A DNA stretch of 64,000 nucleotides, from contig NZ_LR699553.1 in NCBI RefSeq assembly GCF_902459535.1, forward strand, positions 3,534,001 through 3,598,000. Reading direction: 5' to 3'. The translations under genes and the position numbers were made by a program. Position 1 is the stretch's first letter, and every line of letters starts with the position of its first letter. The notes beneath the pieces were generated by a model. It was not told the origin of the DNA. It saw only the letters and a list, made by a program, of their open reading frames with translations, and did not search any database. Positions 36,617-45,006 of this stretch are shown here, piece after piece. Source of the stretch: Paraburkholderia dioscoreae (GTDB lineage: Bacteria; Pseudomonadota; Gammaproteobacteria; Burkholderiales; Burkholderiaceae).

Positions 36617-37249
36617 TTTTTGTTTTTGGGGCGGTTGCACAGCCAATCAGATTCGCTGCGTCGCGCCCGTTCGTAGTTAGTAATTTGATCTCGATGTTTG
36701 CTGTCAGCGCCAGTTCGATAAATCATTCCAGCAATCCGCTTGACGGAGTGAAATCGCATGAATTGCTGTAACAATTGGAAAGGACGCAAGGGGAGCAAAC
36801 GGCGGGATTTCAATAAGCTTTAATATTTATTTGAATTTTTTGAGATCAGCCCTTTGATGCCAATGAATATGATGCAGAACGAATCAAAATCGGATTTGGC
36901 CCGACGGCTCTAATGGATTGGTTTCGTATTAATACGCGCTTCCATCTGCGTTCAATTTCTTCGAACTGATCGGCAATCGGCGAGTTTGTGTCGCGACTCG
37001 GTCTGCACGGCCTTCGCGCCCCCCGATAACGCGTACGAAGCGCGGTCGCGATTGCCCACATGGGAGGCGGCGACGCGCGTTGAATGGCACGACGGCCCGT
37101 CAAGACCGGTGATGCCGCCGAGGAGAAATTTCGAAGAGACGCCCGAGATGGCAGGAGACATTCACCACGCAGCTGGCGCTAAACCGGCATTCACCGCACA
37201 CGGGTTTTCGCAGCAGATAAGCTTTCCGATGGGCGGTCAACCTCCTCGT
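36617..37249. other. Gap before tRNA-Gly, no supported gene
   Basis: The first 250 bp, especially 36815-36850, are unusually AT-rich for this chromosome and probably contain the promoter of the lipoprotein gene. The rest is GC-rich with only short overlapping frames that lack ribosome-binding sites. I see no repeat or RNA structure of note. Confidence 0.4.
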
Positions 37250-37279
37250 TTGCCAAATCATGCGAAACGCGCGTAGAAT
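37250..37279 (+). promoter_or_regulatory. Promoter of tRNA-Gly
   Basis: TTGCCA (37250-37255) and TAGAAT (37274-37279) are separated by 18 bp. The -10 ends 10 bp before the mature tRNA start, so transcription would begin only a few bases upstream of the tRNA. Confidence 0.65.
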
Positions 37280-37289
37280 GGCGGGCTCT

Positions 37290-37363
37290 GCGGGCGTCGT
37301 ATAATGGTAATACCCTAGCTTCCCAAGCTAGAGCCGTGGGTTCGATTCCCATCGCCCGCTCCA
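37290..37363 (+). tRNA. tRNA-Gly (anticodon CCC)
   Basis: The 74-nt cloverleaf has acceptor stem GCGGGCG / CGCCCGC, anticodon stem CTAGC / GCTAG with loop TTCCCAA (anticodon CCC, reads GGG), T-arm GTGGG-TTCGATT-CCCAT and an encoded CCA end. The short D-arm ending TGGTAATA is typical of bacterial tRNA-Gly. Confidence 0.97.
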
Positions 37364-37689
37364 GATACTTTCCGAATGCTCCGTTGGCAAGCGGCAACTT
37401 CGTCAAAGGATCTGGCTCTACCGCTCTTCCCGTCCGTCCCGGCCAAGAATCTTTTTCTCAAGCTCAACAATTGATCCGCTTGCCAAACCGGCCAGCAGAC
37501 GCGGCATTGCTATAGCAGCCGGCGAAATAGCCGAGGGTGCCTCGGCATTTTCGAATGCATGCCGAGTTCAACGGGCGGCGCCTTTTCGATTGGCATCGTA
37601 TAACCGCGTGCGATCTGCAGCTTAGTCAAGCGACTCACGCGCTGATGATTGGTATTTGCCGAAATAATCGGCCCCCGGGAAATACCTTA

Positions 37690-37897
37690 CAAATTTATTA
37701 ACTCAACCGAATATACATTTCGCTATTTAAACGCAATGGTGGCACCGCCTCCCCCTAGTCGCCACCACCCGCACTCCGTCTGGACGCATCCTTTTCGGGT
37801 GTGCTACCTTACGCGCACTTGCAACGCCCGCTCCACCTTCCTGCTGATGCCTTCAGCAGAATCCAGCACGAGCCGCCTCCATGAAGGCGGCTTTTTT
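37690..37897 (+). ncRNA. Candidate small RNA ending in a double hairpin and terminator
   Basis: Between tRNA-Gly and trmB there is no supported gene, yet a strong terminator stands at 37871-37897. Just before it is a second perfect hairpin, CTGCTGA / TCAGCAG (37841-37859). An AT-rich tract at about 37685-37735 could hold a promoter. This is the layout of an independent small RNA of roughly 150-200 nt. The 5' end given is approximate. The alternative is a terminated leader or leftover of a lost gene. Confidence 0.4.
37871..37897 (+). terminator. Rho-independent terminator without an obvious upstream gene
   Basis: An 8-bp stem (AGCCGCCT / AGGCGGCT, loop 37879-37884) is followed by six T. The nearest plus-strand gene upstream is tRNA-Gly, about 500 bp away. 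Confidence 0.85.
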
Positions 37898-38054
37898 GTC
37901 CTAGGGGCGGCCCCCGGCGCCGCGGTCCGTAAGCGAGGCGCCTGCCGGTGCCTGGCGTGCAACTCGCGGCCCTACATACGGCGCGAGCGCGGACACGCGC
38001 CGCGCAGCACGCCAGGCAAACCGCGAAGCCCTTACCCTTGTAGCAGCATCGACA

Positions 38055-38837
38055 ATGATCCACGATCCAAACGACGCCGGCCTGCCGGACCAACTTCCGA
38101 CACCCTCCCCAGAAGCCGAAGACCAGCCCGTCGGCGACGCGCCGCCGCAGGAAGAAGCCCTGCATCGGCGCCGCATCCGCAGCTTTGTCACGCGCGCCGG
38201 CCGCGTCTCGACCGGCCAGCGCCGCGCAATGGACGACCTCGGCCCACGCTTCGTGGTGCCCTTCGCGCCGCAGCAACCCGACTGGAACAGCGTGTTCGGC
38301 CGTGAAGCGCCGCGCGTGCTGGAAATCGGTTTCGGCATGGGTGCGACCACGGCGGAGATCGCCTCGCACCGTCCCGACGACGATTTCCTCGGCGTCGAAG
38401 TGCACGAGCCGGGCGTGGGTGCGCTGCTGAAACTGATGGGCGAGCAGAACCTGTCGAACATCCGCATCATTCAGCATGACGCGGTCGAAGTGCTCGAACA
38501 GATGATCGCGCCCGACAGCCTCGACGGCGTGCACATCTTCTTTCCGGACCCGTGGCACAAGGCGCGCCACCACAAGCGCCGGCTGATCCAGTCGAAGTTT
38601 GTCGCGCTGCTCGTATCGCGCCTGAAGCCGGGCGCCTATCTGCATTGCGCGACCGACTGGCAGAACTACGCAGAACAGATGCTCGAAGTACTGAGCGCCG
38701 AGCCGTCGCTTAAAAACACCGCCGACGGCTATGCACCGCGTCCGGAGTACCGTCCGGTGACGAAGTTCGAGCGCCGTGGATTGCGGCTCGGGCACGGCGT
38801 ATGGGATCTGGTTTTCCGCAAACGCGGCGCTGAGTAA
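38055..38837 (+). CDS. trmB: tRNA (guanine-N7-)-methyltransferase
   Basis: This 260-residue SAM-dependent enzyme methylates G46 in the tRNA variable loop. Motif I is VLEIGFGMGATTAEIA (about residues 88-103), and the family signature IFFPDPWHKARHHKRRL is present. The first 60 residues are a polar, poorly conserved extension usual in Burkholderia homologues, ending in RRIRSFVTRAGR. ATG 38055 is the first good start in frame. It ends ahead of a terminator shared with the convergent uppP. Confidence 0.94.
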   Translation: MIHDPNDAGLPDQLPTPSPEAEDQPVGDAPPQEEALHRRRIRSFVTRAGRVSTGQRRAMDDLGPRFVVPFAPQQPDWNSVFGREAPRVLEIGFGMGATTAEIASHRPDDDFLGVEVHEPGVGALLKLMGEQNLSNIRIIQHDAVEVLEQMIAPDSLDGVHIFFPDPWHKARHHKRRLIQSKFVALLVSRLKPGAYLHCATDWQNYAEQMLEVLSAEPSLKNTADGYAPRPEYRPVTKFERRGLRLGHGVWDLVFRKRGAE

Positions 38838-38870
38838 GACCGCGCGCAGAGACTCACACGCCAATCAGAC

Positions 38871-38894
38871 AAAGGTCCGCGAATGCGGACCTTT
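38871..38894. terminator. Bidirectional terminator between trmB and uppP
   Basis: The perfect 10-bp stem AAAGGTCCGC / GCGGACCTTT with a 4-base loop is followed by TTTTG on the plus strand and an A/T-symmetric flank on the other. It lies between convergent genes. Confidence 0.85.
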
Positions 38895-38930
38895 TGTCAT
38901 GTTGTCACGGCTCGAGAAAACCGAAGGCAC

Positions 38931-39767
38931 TCACTCCGTCCAGCTCAACGCCCCGCTATAGCCGACCAGCAGGATCAGTAATCCGAAACCGATCCGATAC
39001 CACGCGAACGCAGTGAAGTCGTGCGCGGCGATATAGCGCAACAGCCAGCGCACGCAGGCAAACGCGCTGATGAAGGCCGCCACGAAGCCGAGCGTGAAGG
39101 TGCCGAGCGCATCGACGGAAAGCTGATGCCAGTCTTTATGCAGTTCATAAGCCGTCGCGCCGAAAATGATCGGAATTGCGAGGAAAAAGGAAAACTCCGT
39201 GGCGACGCGCCTATCGAGGCCGAACAGCATCCCGCCGATGATCGTCGAGCCCGAGCGCGACATACCCGGAATCAGCGCGAAACATTGCGCGAGCCCCACT
39301 TTTAGCGCGTCCAGCGCACTCAAGTCGTCCACGTTCTGCACGCGCGCCACCGTTTCGCCGCGGGTGCGCTGCCGCGACTCCGCCCATAGAATCACCACGC
39401 CGCCCGCCACCAGCGCGAATGCAACCGGCACCGGTGAAAACAACGCCGCCTTGATGGTCTTTTCGAATAACAGGCCGAGCACGATCGCGGGAATCGTGGC
39501 AATGATCACGTTCAGCGTGAAGCGGCGCGCGTCCGGCCGGCTGGGCAAGCCGGACACCACACTGCCGATGCGGCGGCGGTATTCCCAGCACACGGCGAGA
39601 ATCGCGCCGAGCTGGATCACGACATCGAAGGTTTTCGCGTGTTCGTCGGTAAAGTTCAGCAGACTGCCCGCGACGATCAGATGCCCTGTGCTCGATACGG
39701 GCAAAAACTCCGTCAACCCTTCGACGACGCCCAGAATCAGCGCCTTGCAAGCCAATAGCCAGTCCAT
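38931..39767 (-). CDS. uppP: Undecaprenyl-diphosphate phosphatase
   Basis: This 278-residue polytopic inner-membrane enzyme recycles undecaprenyl pyrophosphate for peptidoglycan and O-antigen synthesis and confers bacitracin tolerance. Both active-site motifs are present: GVVEGLTEFLPVSSTGHL near the N-terminus and PGMSRSGSTI near residue 175. About eight membrane segments are visible. Size and motifs are those of UppP (BacA). Confidence 0.96.
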   Translation of the reverse strand: MDWLLACKALILGVVEGLTEFLPVSSTGHLIVAGSLLNFTDEHAKTFDVVIQLGAILAVCWEYRRRIGSVVSGLPSRPDARRFTLNVIIATIPAIVLGLLFEKTIKAALFSPVPVAFALVAGGVVILWAESRQRTRGETVARVQNVDDLSALDALKVGLAQCFALIPGMSRSGSTIIGGMLFGLDRRVATEFSFFLAIPIIFGATAYELHKDWHQLSVDALGTFTLGFVAAFISAFACVRWLLRYIAAHDFTAFAWYRIGFGLLILLVGYSGALSWTE

Positions 39768-39849
39768 CCGTGCCCCTCATCGCTATAGATAGTCGGAACG
39801 AACAGGGCCGGCGTGGAATCGCGCGGCCCTGCCGGCCGCGCGCGCCACG

Positions 39850-40443
39850 TCATTTTTCGACGATTTGCACGCGTATGCCGTTTGTAAGGATGGTGATTGT
39901 ACCGGGTTCGTAATTCACACCGGCAAATTGCAGCTGTTCGGGCTTGAAGGTGTAGATCGGATAGTTGGTCAGCAACTGCGTGGCGAGCAGCCCCGCCGCG
40001 GCGTTGATCTGCTGCGTGTAGGCCTGCGCCTGCCCGCTCACGCTGACGTTGTCGACGTTCGGTGACCTGAGCACGACCGATTTGCTGGCGGCGTCGTAGG
40101 CCAGTTCGCTCGACAGCATGAACACGCCGTCCACCGGCTGCGGCATGAAGGGACTCGCGAAGCGGGCGTCGAGCTTCACCGAGACGCGGTTCGCATCCGG
40201 CAGGAAGCCGACCACGGGGTTGGTCAGCGCGATATCGAACACCTGCGAGACCGTGCGCTGATACGGGAACTTGCGCTGCACCGCGTCTTGCACCTGCTGC
40301 TGAGAGAACGTGTAGTGCGAAGGAATGAACGGAAACGTCGATGTTGCACAGGCCGCGAGCGAAACGGTGATGCCGAGCGCGCCGGAACCGGTCAGCGCGG
40401 CGAGCAGAAAGCGGCGCCGGGCCGGCGCAGCGGGTCGAGTCAT
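39850..40443 (-). CDS. DUF1439 lipoprotein
   Basis: This 197-residue protein begins MTRPAAPARRRFLLAALTG and has a lipobox (VSLAAC, Cys near residue 32), so it is a lipoprotein. The mature part starts with a TFPFIPSHYTFSQQQVQ segment and matches the DUF1439 family of periplasmic-facing lipoproteins (lipid-binding-like fold). ATG 40443 has a good AGGAGAT site at 8-base spacing, which decides the start against the much longer open frame from 40833. Confidence 0.85.
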   Translation of the reverse strand: MTRPAAPARRRFLLAALTGSGALGITVSLAACATSTFPFIPSHYTFSQQQVQDAVQRKFPYQRTVSQVFDIALTNPVVGFLPDANRVSVKLDARFASPFMPQPVDGVFMLSSELAYDAASKSVVLRSPNVDNVSVSGQAQAYTQQINAAAGLLATQLLTNYPIYTFKPEQLQFAGVNYEPGTITILTNGIRVQIVEK

Positions 40444-40546
40444 GCGAAATCTCCTGTGGAAACCTGTTCGGGCATGCAATTGCGTTGTTCGTTTGCGGCT
40501 TGCGGCGTTTTGGCCATGCGTGCGCTCATGCGTATTGTCAGCGGCG

Positions 40547-40831
40547 TCAGCGGACATCCGGCCGCGCGCGCGGTTGAGTCTGGGCTTCGAGTTGCGTGAG
40601 CCACGCGAGTGCTTCGCCGCGATTCGTGCCGCACATTTCCAACTGCGGTTGCAAACCGGAACAGCACGCCGGCCGCTCAGGCTGGCCGAAGATCGCACAG
40701 CGCAGATCGTCGCCGAGCTGCACACAGCGCACGCCCGCCGGCTTGCCGTTCGGCATGCCCGGAATGGCACTCGAAATCGACGGCGCAATACAGCACGCGC
40801 CGCAATCGGGGCGGCACGCGTGACCGGCCAC
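40547..40831 (-). CDS. YkgJ-family cysteine cluster protein
   Basis: This protein of about 94 residues is rich in Cys (CRPDCGACCIAPS, VRCVQLGDDLRCAIF, PACCSGLQP, EMCG). This is the YkgJ/zinc- or iron-sulphur-binding cluster pattern; the physiological role is unknown. The true start is uncertain: GTG 40831 sits just before the conserved HACRPDCGACC, whereas the first ATG in frame is at 40972 and adds 47 residues of weak quality. The gene lies between the DUF1439 lipoprotein and the divergent hemN. Confidence 0.75.
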   Translation of the reverse strand: MAGHACRPDCGACCIAPSISSAIPGMPNGKPAGVRCVQLGDDLRCAIFGQPERPACCSGLQPQLEMCGTNRGEALAWLTQLEAQTQPRARPDVR

Positions 40832-41110
40832 ATGGAACGCAGGCTCGCCCTTCACGACACGCTTCGACACTTCAGACACTTCGCTCACCACATTCTTCCC
40901 GAACCCGAAAGCGGGCAATGCATTATCAGACCCGCATTGTGCCACCGCATTCCATGCGACCTTTTTACGCAATCGCGCGAACGCGCGCTCACGTACACTC
41001 GGGGGATCCGAAAGGCCATGCTCAAGAAGCGTCTGCGCTGTTCGATCCGGTTTCGCGAATCACCGCCGGTTCCGCCTCTTCCTCGATGGCCGCCAGCCCT
41101 CGAGCCCCTC

Positions 41111-42496
41111 ATGTCCAACGACAACTCGCTGTTCCGCCCCGACCTGCTCGCCAAATACAGTGCCAACGGCCCGCGGTATACGTCCTATCCGACAGCCCTG
41201 CAGTTCCGCGACGATTTCGATCCCGCCGACTATTTACGCTCCGCCGCCGATCCGGGCGCCTCGTCAACGGATCTCTCGCTGTACTTCCACATTCCGTTTT
41301 GCGACACCGTGTGTTTCTACTGCGGTTGCAATAAGGTCGCCACGAAAAACCGCGCGCACGCGCGTCCGTACCTCGCCCAGCTGAAGCGCGAAATAGCCTT
41401 GCAGGCGGCGTGTTTCGATACGCGGCGCCCGGTATCGCAATTGCATTGGGGCGGCGGCACGCCAACCTTTCTGTCGCACGACGAAACGGCCGAACTGATG
41501 GCGGCCACGCGTGAGCACTTCATGCTGCTGCCCGATGCCGAAGCCGAGTATTCGATCGAAGTCGATCCGCGCGAAGCGTCGCCCGAGACGATCGCGCATT
41601 TGCGCAAGCTGGGCTTCAACCGGCTGAGCCTCGGCGTGCAGGACTTCGATCCGGTCGTGCAGCAGGCGATCAATCGCATTCAACCGCTCGAAATGACCGC
41701 GTCGGTCATGCAGGCGGCGCGCGACACCGGCTTTCACTCGATCGGTGTCGATCTGATTTATGGGCTGCCGCATCAAACGGTCGAGAGCTTCAGCCGCACG
41801 CTCGACACGATGATCGAGCTCGCGCCCGATCGTCTCTCGGTATTCGCCTACGCCCACATGCCGCAGCTCTTCAAGATGCAACGGCAGATGGACCCCGCCA
41901 CGCTGCCCTCGCCTGATGTCCGCCTCGCGATCCTGCAGCGCGTGGTCGAACGTCTGACGGGCGCGGGCTATGTGTACATCGGCATGGATCACTTCGCGCT
42001 GCCCACCGACGAACTGGCGCGCGCGCAAGCGCAGCGAACCTTGCATCGCAATTTTCAGGGCTACAGCACGCGCGCCGAATGCGATCTGATCGGTTTCGGC
42101 GCATCGTCGATCGGCAAGGTCGGCGACGTGTACGCACAGAATGCCAAGGATCTGCCGGGCTATGCCGCGGCCATCGATTCAGGCAAGCTCGCCATCAGGC
42201 GCGGCGTGCGCCTGAGCGCCGACGACCGTCTGCGCGGCGACGTGATCACGCAATTGATGTGCAACCTGGAATTGCGCTTCGATGAATTCGAAGCGGCTTA
42301 CGGCATCCGCTTCGCCGAGACGTTCGAGCCGGAGCTGGAACGTTTGCGCGGCTTCGAGCAGGACGGTCTGGTATCGCTCGCCACGGACAAGCTCGAAGTG
42401 CGAATGGCCGGCCGCATGCTCGTGCGCAACATCGCTATGGTGTTCGACCGTTACCTCGGCCAGCAGACGCTCGAACGGTTTTCCCGCACGGTCTGA
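41111..42496 (+). CDS. hemN: Oxygen-independent coproporphyrinogen III oxidase
   Basis: This 461-residue radical-SAM enzyme converts coproporphyrinogen III to protoporphyrinogen IX without oxygen. The [4Fe-4S] ligands are C64, C68 and C71 in HIPFCDTVCFYCGCNK, with the adjacent C73 usual in HemN. Further motifs are LHWGGGTPTFL, RLSLGVQDF and the C-terminal HemN domain. ATG 41111 matches the family start; the frame is open far upstream to 40325, but that part overlaps the YkgJ and DUF1439 genes and is not coding. The following gene is tRNA-Leu. Confidence 0.96.
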   Translation: MSNDNSLFRPDLLAKYSANGPRYTSYPTALQFRDDFDPADYLRSAADPGASSTDLSLYFHIPFCDTVCFYCGCNKVATKNRAHARPYLAQLKREIALQAACFDTRRPVSQLHWGGGTPTFLSHDETAELMAATREHFMLLPDAEAEYSIEVDPREASPETIAHLRKLGFNRLSLGVQDFDPVVQQAINRIQPLEMTASVMQAARDTGFHSIGVDLIYGLPHQTVESFSRTLDTMIELAPDRLSVFAYAHMPQLFKMQRQMDPATLPSPDVRLAILQRVVERLTGAGYVYIGMDHFALPTDELARAQAQRTLHRNFQGYSTRAECDLIGFGASSIGKVGDVYAQNAKDLPGYAAAIDSGKLAIRRGVRLSADDRLRGDVITQLMCNLELRFDEFEAAYGIRFAETFEPELERLRGFEQDGLVSLATDKLEVRMAGRMLVRNIAMVFDRYLGQQTLERFSRTV

Positions 42497-42525
42497 AGGC
42501 TTCGACGCGGTTGAGGGCAACCGGC

Positions 42526-42554
42526 TTGCCCGCCGTTCAATTTTCGGACATAAT
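42526..42554 (+). promoter_or_regulatory. Promoter of tRNA-Leu
   Basis: TTGCCC (42526-42531) and CATAAT (42549-42554) are separated by 17 bp, about 48 bp before the mature tRNA start. A 5' leader of about 40 nt would be removed by RNase P. Confidence 0.6.
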
Positions 42555-42602
42555 CTGCGTCTTCGCTGCGCGCAGGGTTCTGGTGCGTACGCTGCAAGAT
42601 CT

Positions 42603-42687
42603 GCCCAGGTGGTGAAATTGGTAGACGCAGGGGACTCAAAATCCCCCGCCGCAAGGCGTGCCGGTTCGATTCCGGCCCTGGGCACCA
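42603..42687 (+). tRNA. tRNA-Leu (anticodon CAA)
   Basis: The 85-nt class II tRNA has acceptor stem GCCCAGG / CCTGGGC, D-arm GGTGAAATTGGTAGAC, anticodon stem GGGGA / TCCCC with loop CTCAAAA (anticodon CAA), a long variable arm, T-arm GCCGG-TTCGATT-CCGGC and an encoded CCA. Its 3' end is the integration site of the adjoining element. Confidence 0.97.
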
Positions 42688-42688
42688 A
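42669..42688 (+). repeat. Left attachment site (tRNA-Leu 3' end)
   Basis: ATTCCGGCCCTGGGCACCAA covers the 3' end of the T-arm, the acceptor strand and CCA. It recurs at 61710-61728 with one G missing. Integration at this site leaves the tRNA intact. Confidence 0.85.
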
Positions 42689-42722
42689 CAAGTCTCCAAG
42701 CAATACCCAGCAACACCAAGAG

Positions 42723-42756
42723 AACCCCGCCAAGTCTAGCTTCGCGGGGTTTTTTG
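42723..42756 (+). terminator. Terminator after tRNA-Leu
   Basis: AACCCCGC (42723-42730) pairs with GCGGGGTT (42744-42751), followed by T. It terminates tRNA-Leu transcription inside the left end of the element. A similar hairpin stands after the right attachment site. Confidence 0.85.
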
Positions 42757-42790
42757 TTGCAAACTATGCCCACCGATTGCCAGCCAAAAC

Positions 42791-42812
42791 AACCCCCGCT
42801 CAGGGGTTTTTT
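42791..42812 (+). terminator. Second terminator-like hairpin upstream of the integrase
   Basis: AACCCC / GGGGTT with a 6-base loop is followed by a T-run. It would isolate the integrase from tRNA transcription. Confidence 0.6.
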
Positions 42813-42896
42813 CGGGGGTTGTCCGTCGTTCCGGCCATCGAGCAACGAAAAAGACCCCCGCAAATGCCCTCGCGAGCACCGCAAGGAGCACCATGC

Positions 42897-44120
42897 ATGG
42901 CTCTTACCGATCTCGCGGTTCGCAGTGCCAAGCCAGCCGAGAAGCAACAGAAGCTCTTTGATAGCGGCGGACTGTTCCTGCTCATCACTCCGGCGGGCGG
43001 AAAGCGCTGGGTACTGAAGTACCGCATCAACGGGAAAGAGAAAAGCCTCGCGCTCGGCATGTACCCGGAAGTGTCTCTAGTCGAAGCGCGCAAGCGGCGC
43101 GACGCGGCTCGTGAGAAGCTGGCATCGGACATCGATCCCGGTGAGGCGAAGAAAGCGGATAAGCGCGCTGCGAAGCTGGCAGCGGCAAACTCCTTCGAAG
43201 CGGTTGCCCTCGCATGGATGGATGAGCGCCGCCCTTACGTCGAATCGGCACAGTACGACAAAACGCTGGCACGCTTCAAGAATGATGCCTTCCCGTGGCT
43301 CGGAAAGCGCCCCATCTCGGAGATCGAGGCGCCCGAGATCCTTGACGCGCTAAAGCGAGTCGACAGCCGCGGCGCGCGCTTCACGGCCCACCGCCTGCGC
43401 GGCGAGATCAGCCGCGTATTCCGCTTTGGAATCAAGGAGGGTTTCTGCAAGTCCGACCCAGCGCGCGACCTGATGGGCGCTATCCCGCCTGCCCAAACGA
43501 TCCATTTCGCCTCAATCACCGAACCCACGAAAGTGGGCGAAATGCTGCGTGCGTTCGATGGCTTCAACGGCACATTTCCGGTGCTCTGTGCGCTGAAACT
43601 AGCCCCGATGCTGTTTGTCCGGCCCGGTGAGTTGCGTCAGGCCGAGTGGACAGAGTTCGATCTGGACAAAGCCGAATGGCGCTACCACGTCAGCAAGACG
43701 AGGACAGAGCATCTGGTGCCGCTCTCCACGCAGGCAGTGGCAATTCTTCGCTCACTCCACTCCCTGACCGGATCGGGCCAGTATGTGTTCCCTGGCGCGC
43801 GCGATCGCAAACGCCCAATGAGCGAAGCTGCGATCAACGCCGCGCTGCGCCGGCTTGGCTATGACACCCGCACCGAGATCACCGGGCACGGCTTCCGAGC
43901 AATGGCGCGCACCATCCTCCATGAAGAGTTGGAGCAAAAGCCAGAAGTCATCGAGCACCAGCTCGCCCATGCGGTTCCCGACAACCTTGGCGGCGCGTAC
44001 AACCGCACGAAATTCATCAAGGAGCGGCGTGCGATGATGCAAAAGTGGGCCGACTACCTTGACGGAATCAAGGCTGGCGCGCAGATCATCCCGATCAGTG
44101 CGGCACCCGGAACCGCATAG
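42897..44120 (+). CDS. P4-type tyrosine integrase
   Basis: This 407-residue integrase has three parts. An N-terminal DUF4102 arm-binding domain (ALTDLAVRSAKPAEKQQKLFD, KRWVLKYRINGKEKSLALG) is followed by a core-binding domain (about 100-190) and a catalytic domain with Arg in LFVRPGELR, HGFRAMA (HxxR), then LAHAVPD and Tyr in GGAYNRTKF. It catalyses integration at the tRNA-Leu end and excision with a directionality factor. ATG 42897 has AAGGAG 8 bases upstream. It sits 210 bp inside the left attachment site and reads inward, as usual for P4-like elements. Confidence 0.95.
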   Translation: MALTDLAVRSAKPAEKQQKLFDSGGLFLLITPAGGKRWVLKYRINGKEKSLALGMYPEVSLVEARKRRDAAREKLASDIDPGEAKKADKRAAKLAAANSFEAVALAWMDERRPYVESAQYDKTLARFKNDAFPWLGKRPISEIEAPEILDALKRVDSRGARFTAHRLRGEISRVFRFGIKEGFCKSDPARDLMGAIPPAQTIHFASITEPTKVGEMLRAFDGFNGTFPVLCALKLAPMLFVRPGELRQAEWTEFDLDKAEWRYHVSKTRTEHLVPLSTQAVAILRSLHSLTGSGQYVFPGARDRKRPMSEAAINAALRRLGYDTRTEITGHGFRAMARTILHEELEQKPEVIEHQLAHAVPDNLGGAYNRTKFIKERRAMMQKWADYLDGIKAGAQIIPISAAPGTA

Positions 44121-44227
44121 GCGGGCTGCCTGATCACATTTGAGATACCTGTCAGTGTTTTCCGTCGCCGTGCGACGGTCTCATCTTCAACCATTCTCGC
44201 AAAAACCAAAACGCTTTGGAGCTCCCA

Positions 44228-44659
44228 ATGCCCGACGCCGAAAACATCGATCGCTTCAACAAGATCGCCTCGGAAACCTTCGCGATGCTTTACTCGTACT
44301 TTCCCCAAGGTTGCAATTTCGGCCCCGAAGATTTCGACATTCCCAAGGACCAGTTCGGCGGCGTCACACGTGACGACGCGGCTTTTGTCTTCTCGACGGT
44401 TAAGTGGCTGGAGGAGGAAGGCTATCTGCGCACGAAGGGAGCCAGCTTGGCGGGTGATTTTCATGGAACTGTCCTCACAGGGAAAGGCCTCGCTGTACTG
44501 AAGCTCGTTCCCGACGCACTAGCCAATCCGGCTCCGCTCGGAGAACAGATTCAGGCAGCTGTGAAGAGCGGTTCATTGGCAGTTGCAAAAACGCTTCTGA
44601 CCACTGCCCTCGATGTAGGCGTCAAATACACGCTCGCGCGGGCGGGCTTTCCTGCGTGA
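44228..44659 (+). CDS. Hypothetical protein (143 residues)
   Basis: The product begins MPDAENIDRFNKIASETFAML and has a winged-helix-like middle (DAAFVFSTVKWLEEEGYL) and a hydrophobic C-terminal segment (LAVAKTLLTTALDVGVKYTLA). ATG 44228 follows a GGAG site. No family is recognised. It lies directly behind the integrase on the same strand, a common cargo position. Confidence 0.7.
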   Translation: MPDAENIDRFNKIASETFAMLYSYFPQGCNFGPEDFDIPKDQFGGVTRDDAAFVFSTVKWLEEEGYLRTKGASLAGDFHGTVLTGKGLAVLKLVPDALANPAPLGEQIQAAVKSGSLAVAKTLLTTALDVGVKYTLARAGFPA

Positions 44660-44774
44660 CGGGAAACCAGCGTTGACGGCCTTCAACCAAGCGGCACGAC
44701 CTCCCACTCAACCGTTGCCGTCGAGCACGCGATGGGCACCGACCTATCGAGCGCAAATACATCGCCCTAGCGAT

Positions 44775-45005
44775 CTACCCGGCAGCCACCGTATTTTCCG
44801 CACGATAGCCCAGCGGGTCCGCAAGCCAGCTATGCACTTCACAATTCCGCCAGACGGTGCATCGTTGCGTCAGTTGTATCGGCTGCGGCGCGCGACCTTC
44901 CAGACAGCGCTTCCGCCACGTCTCCCGCGACACCCCCACGAACGGCGCAATTTGGTCCCAGCGGGAGAGGCCCACCAGCGGCAAGGTATCGATGTGCTTG
45001 TGCAT
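44775..45005 (-). CDS. AlpA-like helix-turn-helix protein, copy 1
   Basis: This 76-residue DNA-binding protein has the AlpA/MerR-like motif VGLSRWDQIAPFVGVSRETWRKR and a C-terminal part LTQRCTVWRNCEVHSWLADP. AlpA-type proteins regulate integrase or excisionase genes in satellites. The ATG follows GGGAGGCGTGAG, and its start lies two bases after the TGA of the second integrase, so the two are cotranscribed. It is clearly paralogous to the protein at 54388-54651 (shared SRETxRKR, LTQRCxVW and ADPxGY). Confidence 0.8.
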   Translation of the reverse strand: MHKHIDTLPLVGLSRWDQIAPFVGVSRETWRKRCLEGRAPQPIQLTQRCTVWRNCEVHSWLADPLGYRAENTVAAG

Positions 45006-45006
45006 C

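Noticed and set aside
40325..41110. N-terminal extension of the hemN frame by 262 residues
   Set aside because: It overlaps the DUF1439 and YkgJ genes on the other strand and precedes the exact family start at 41111.
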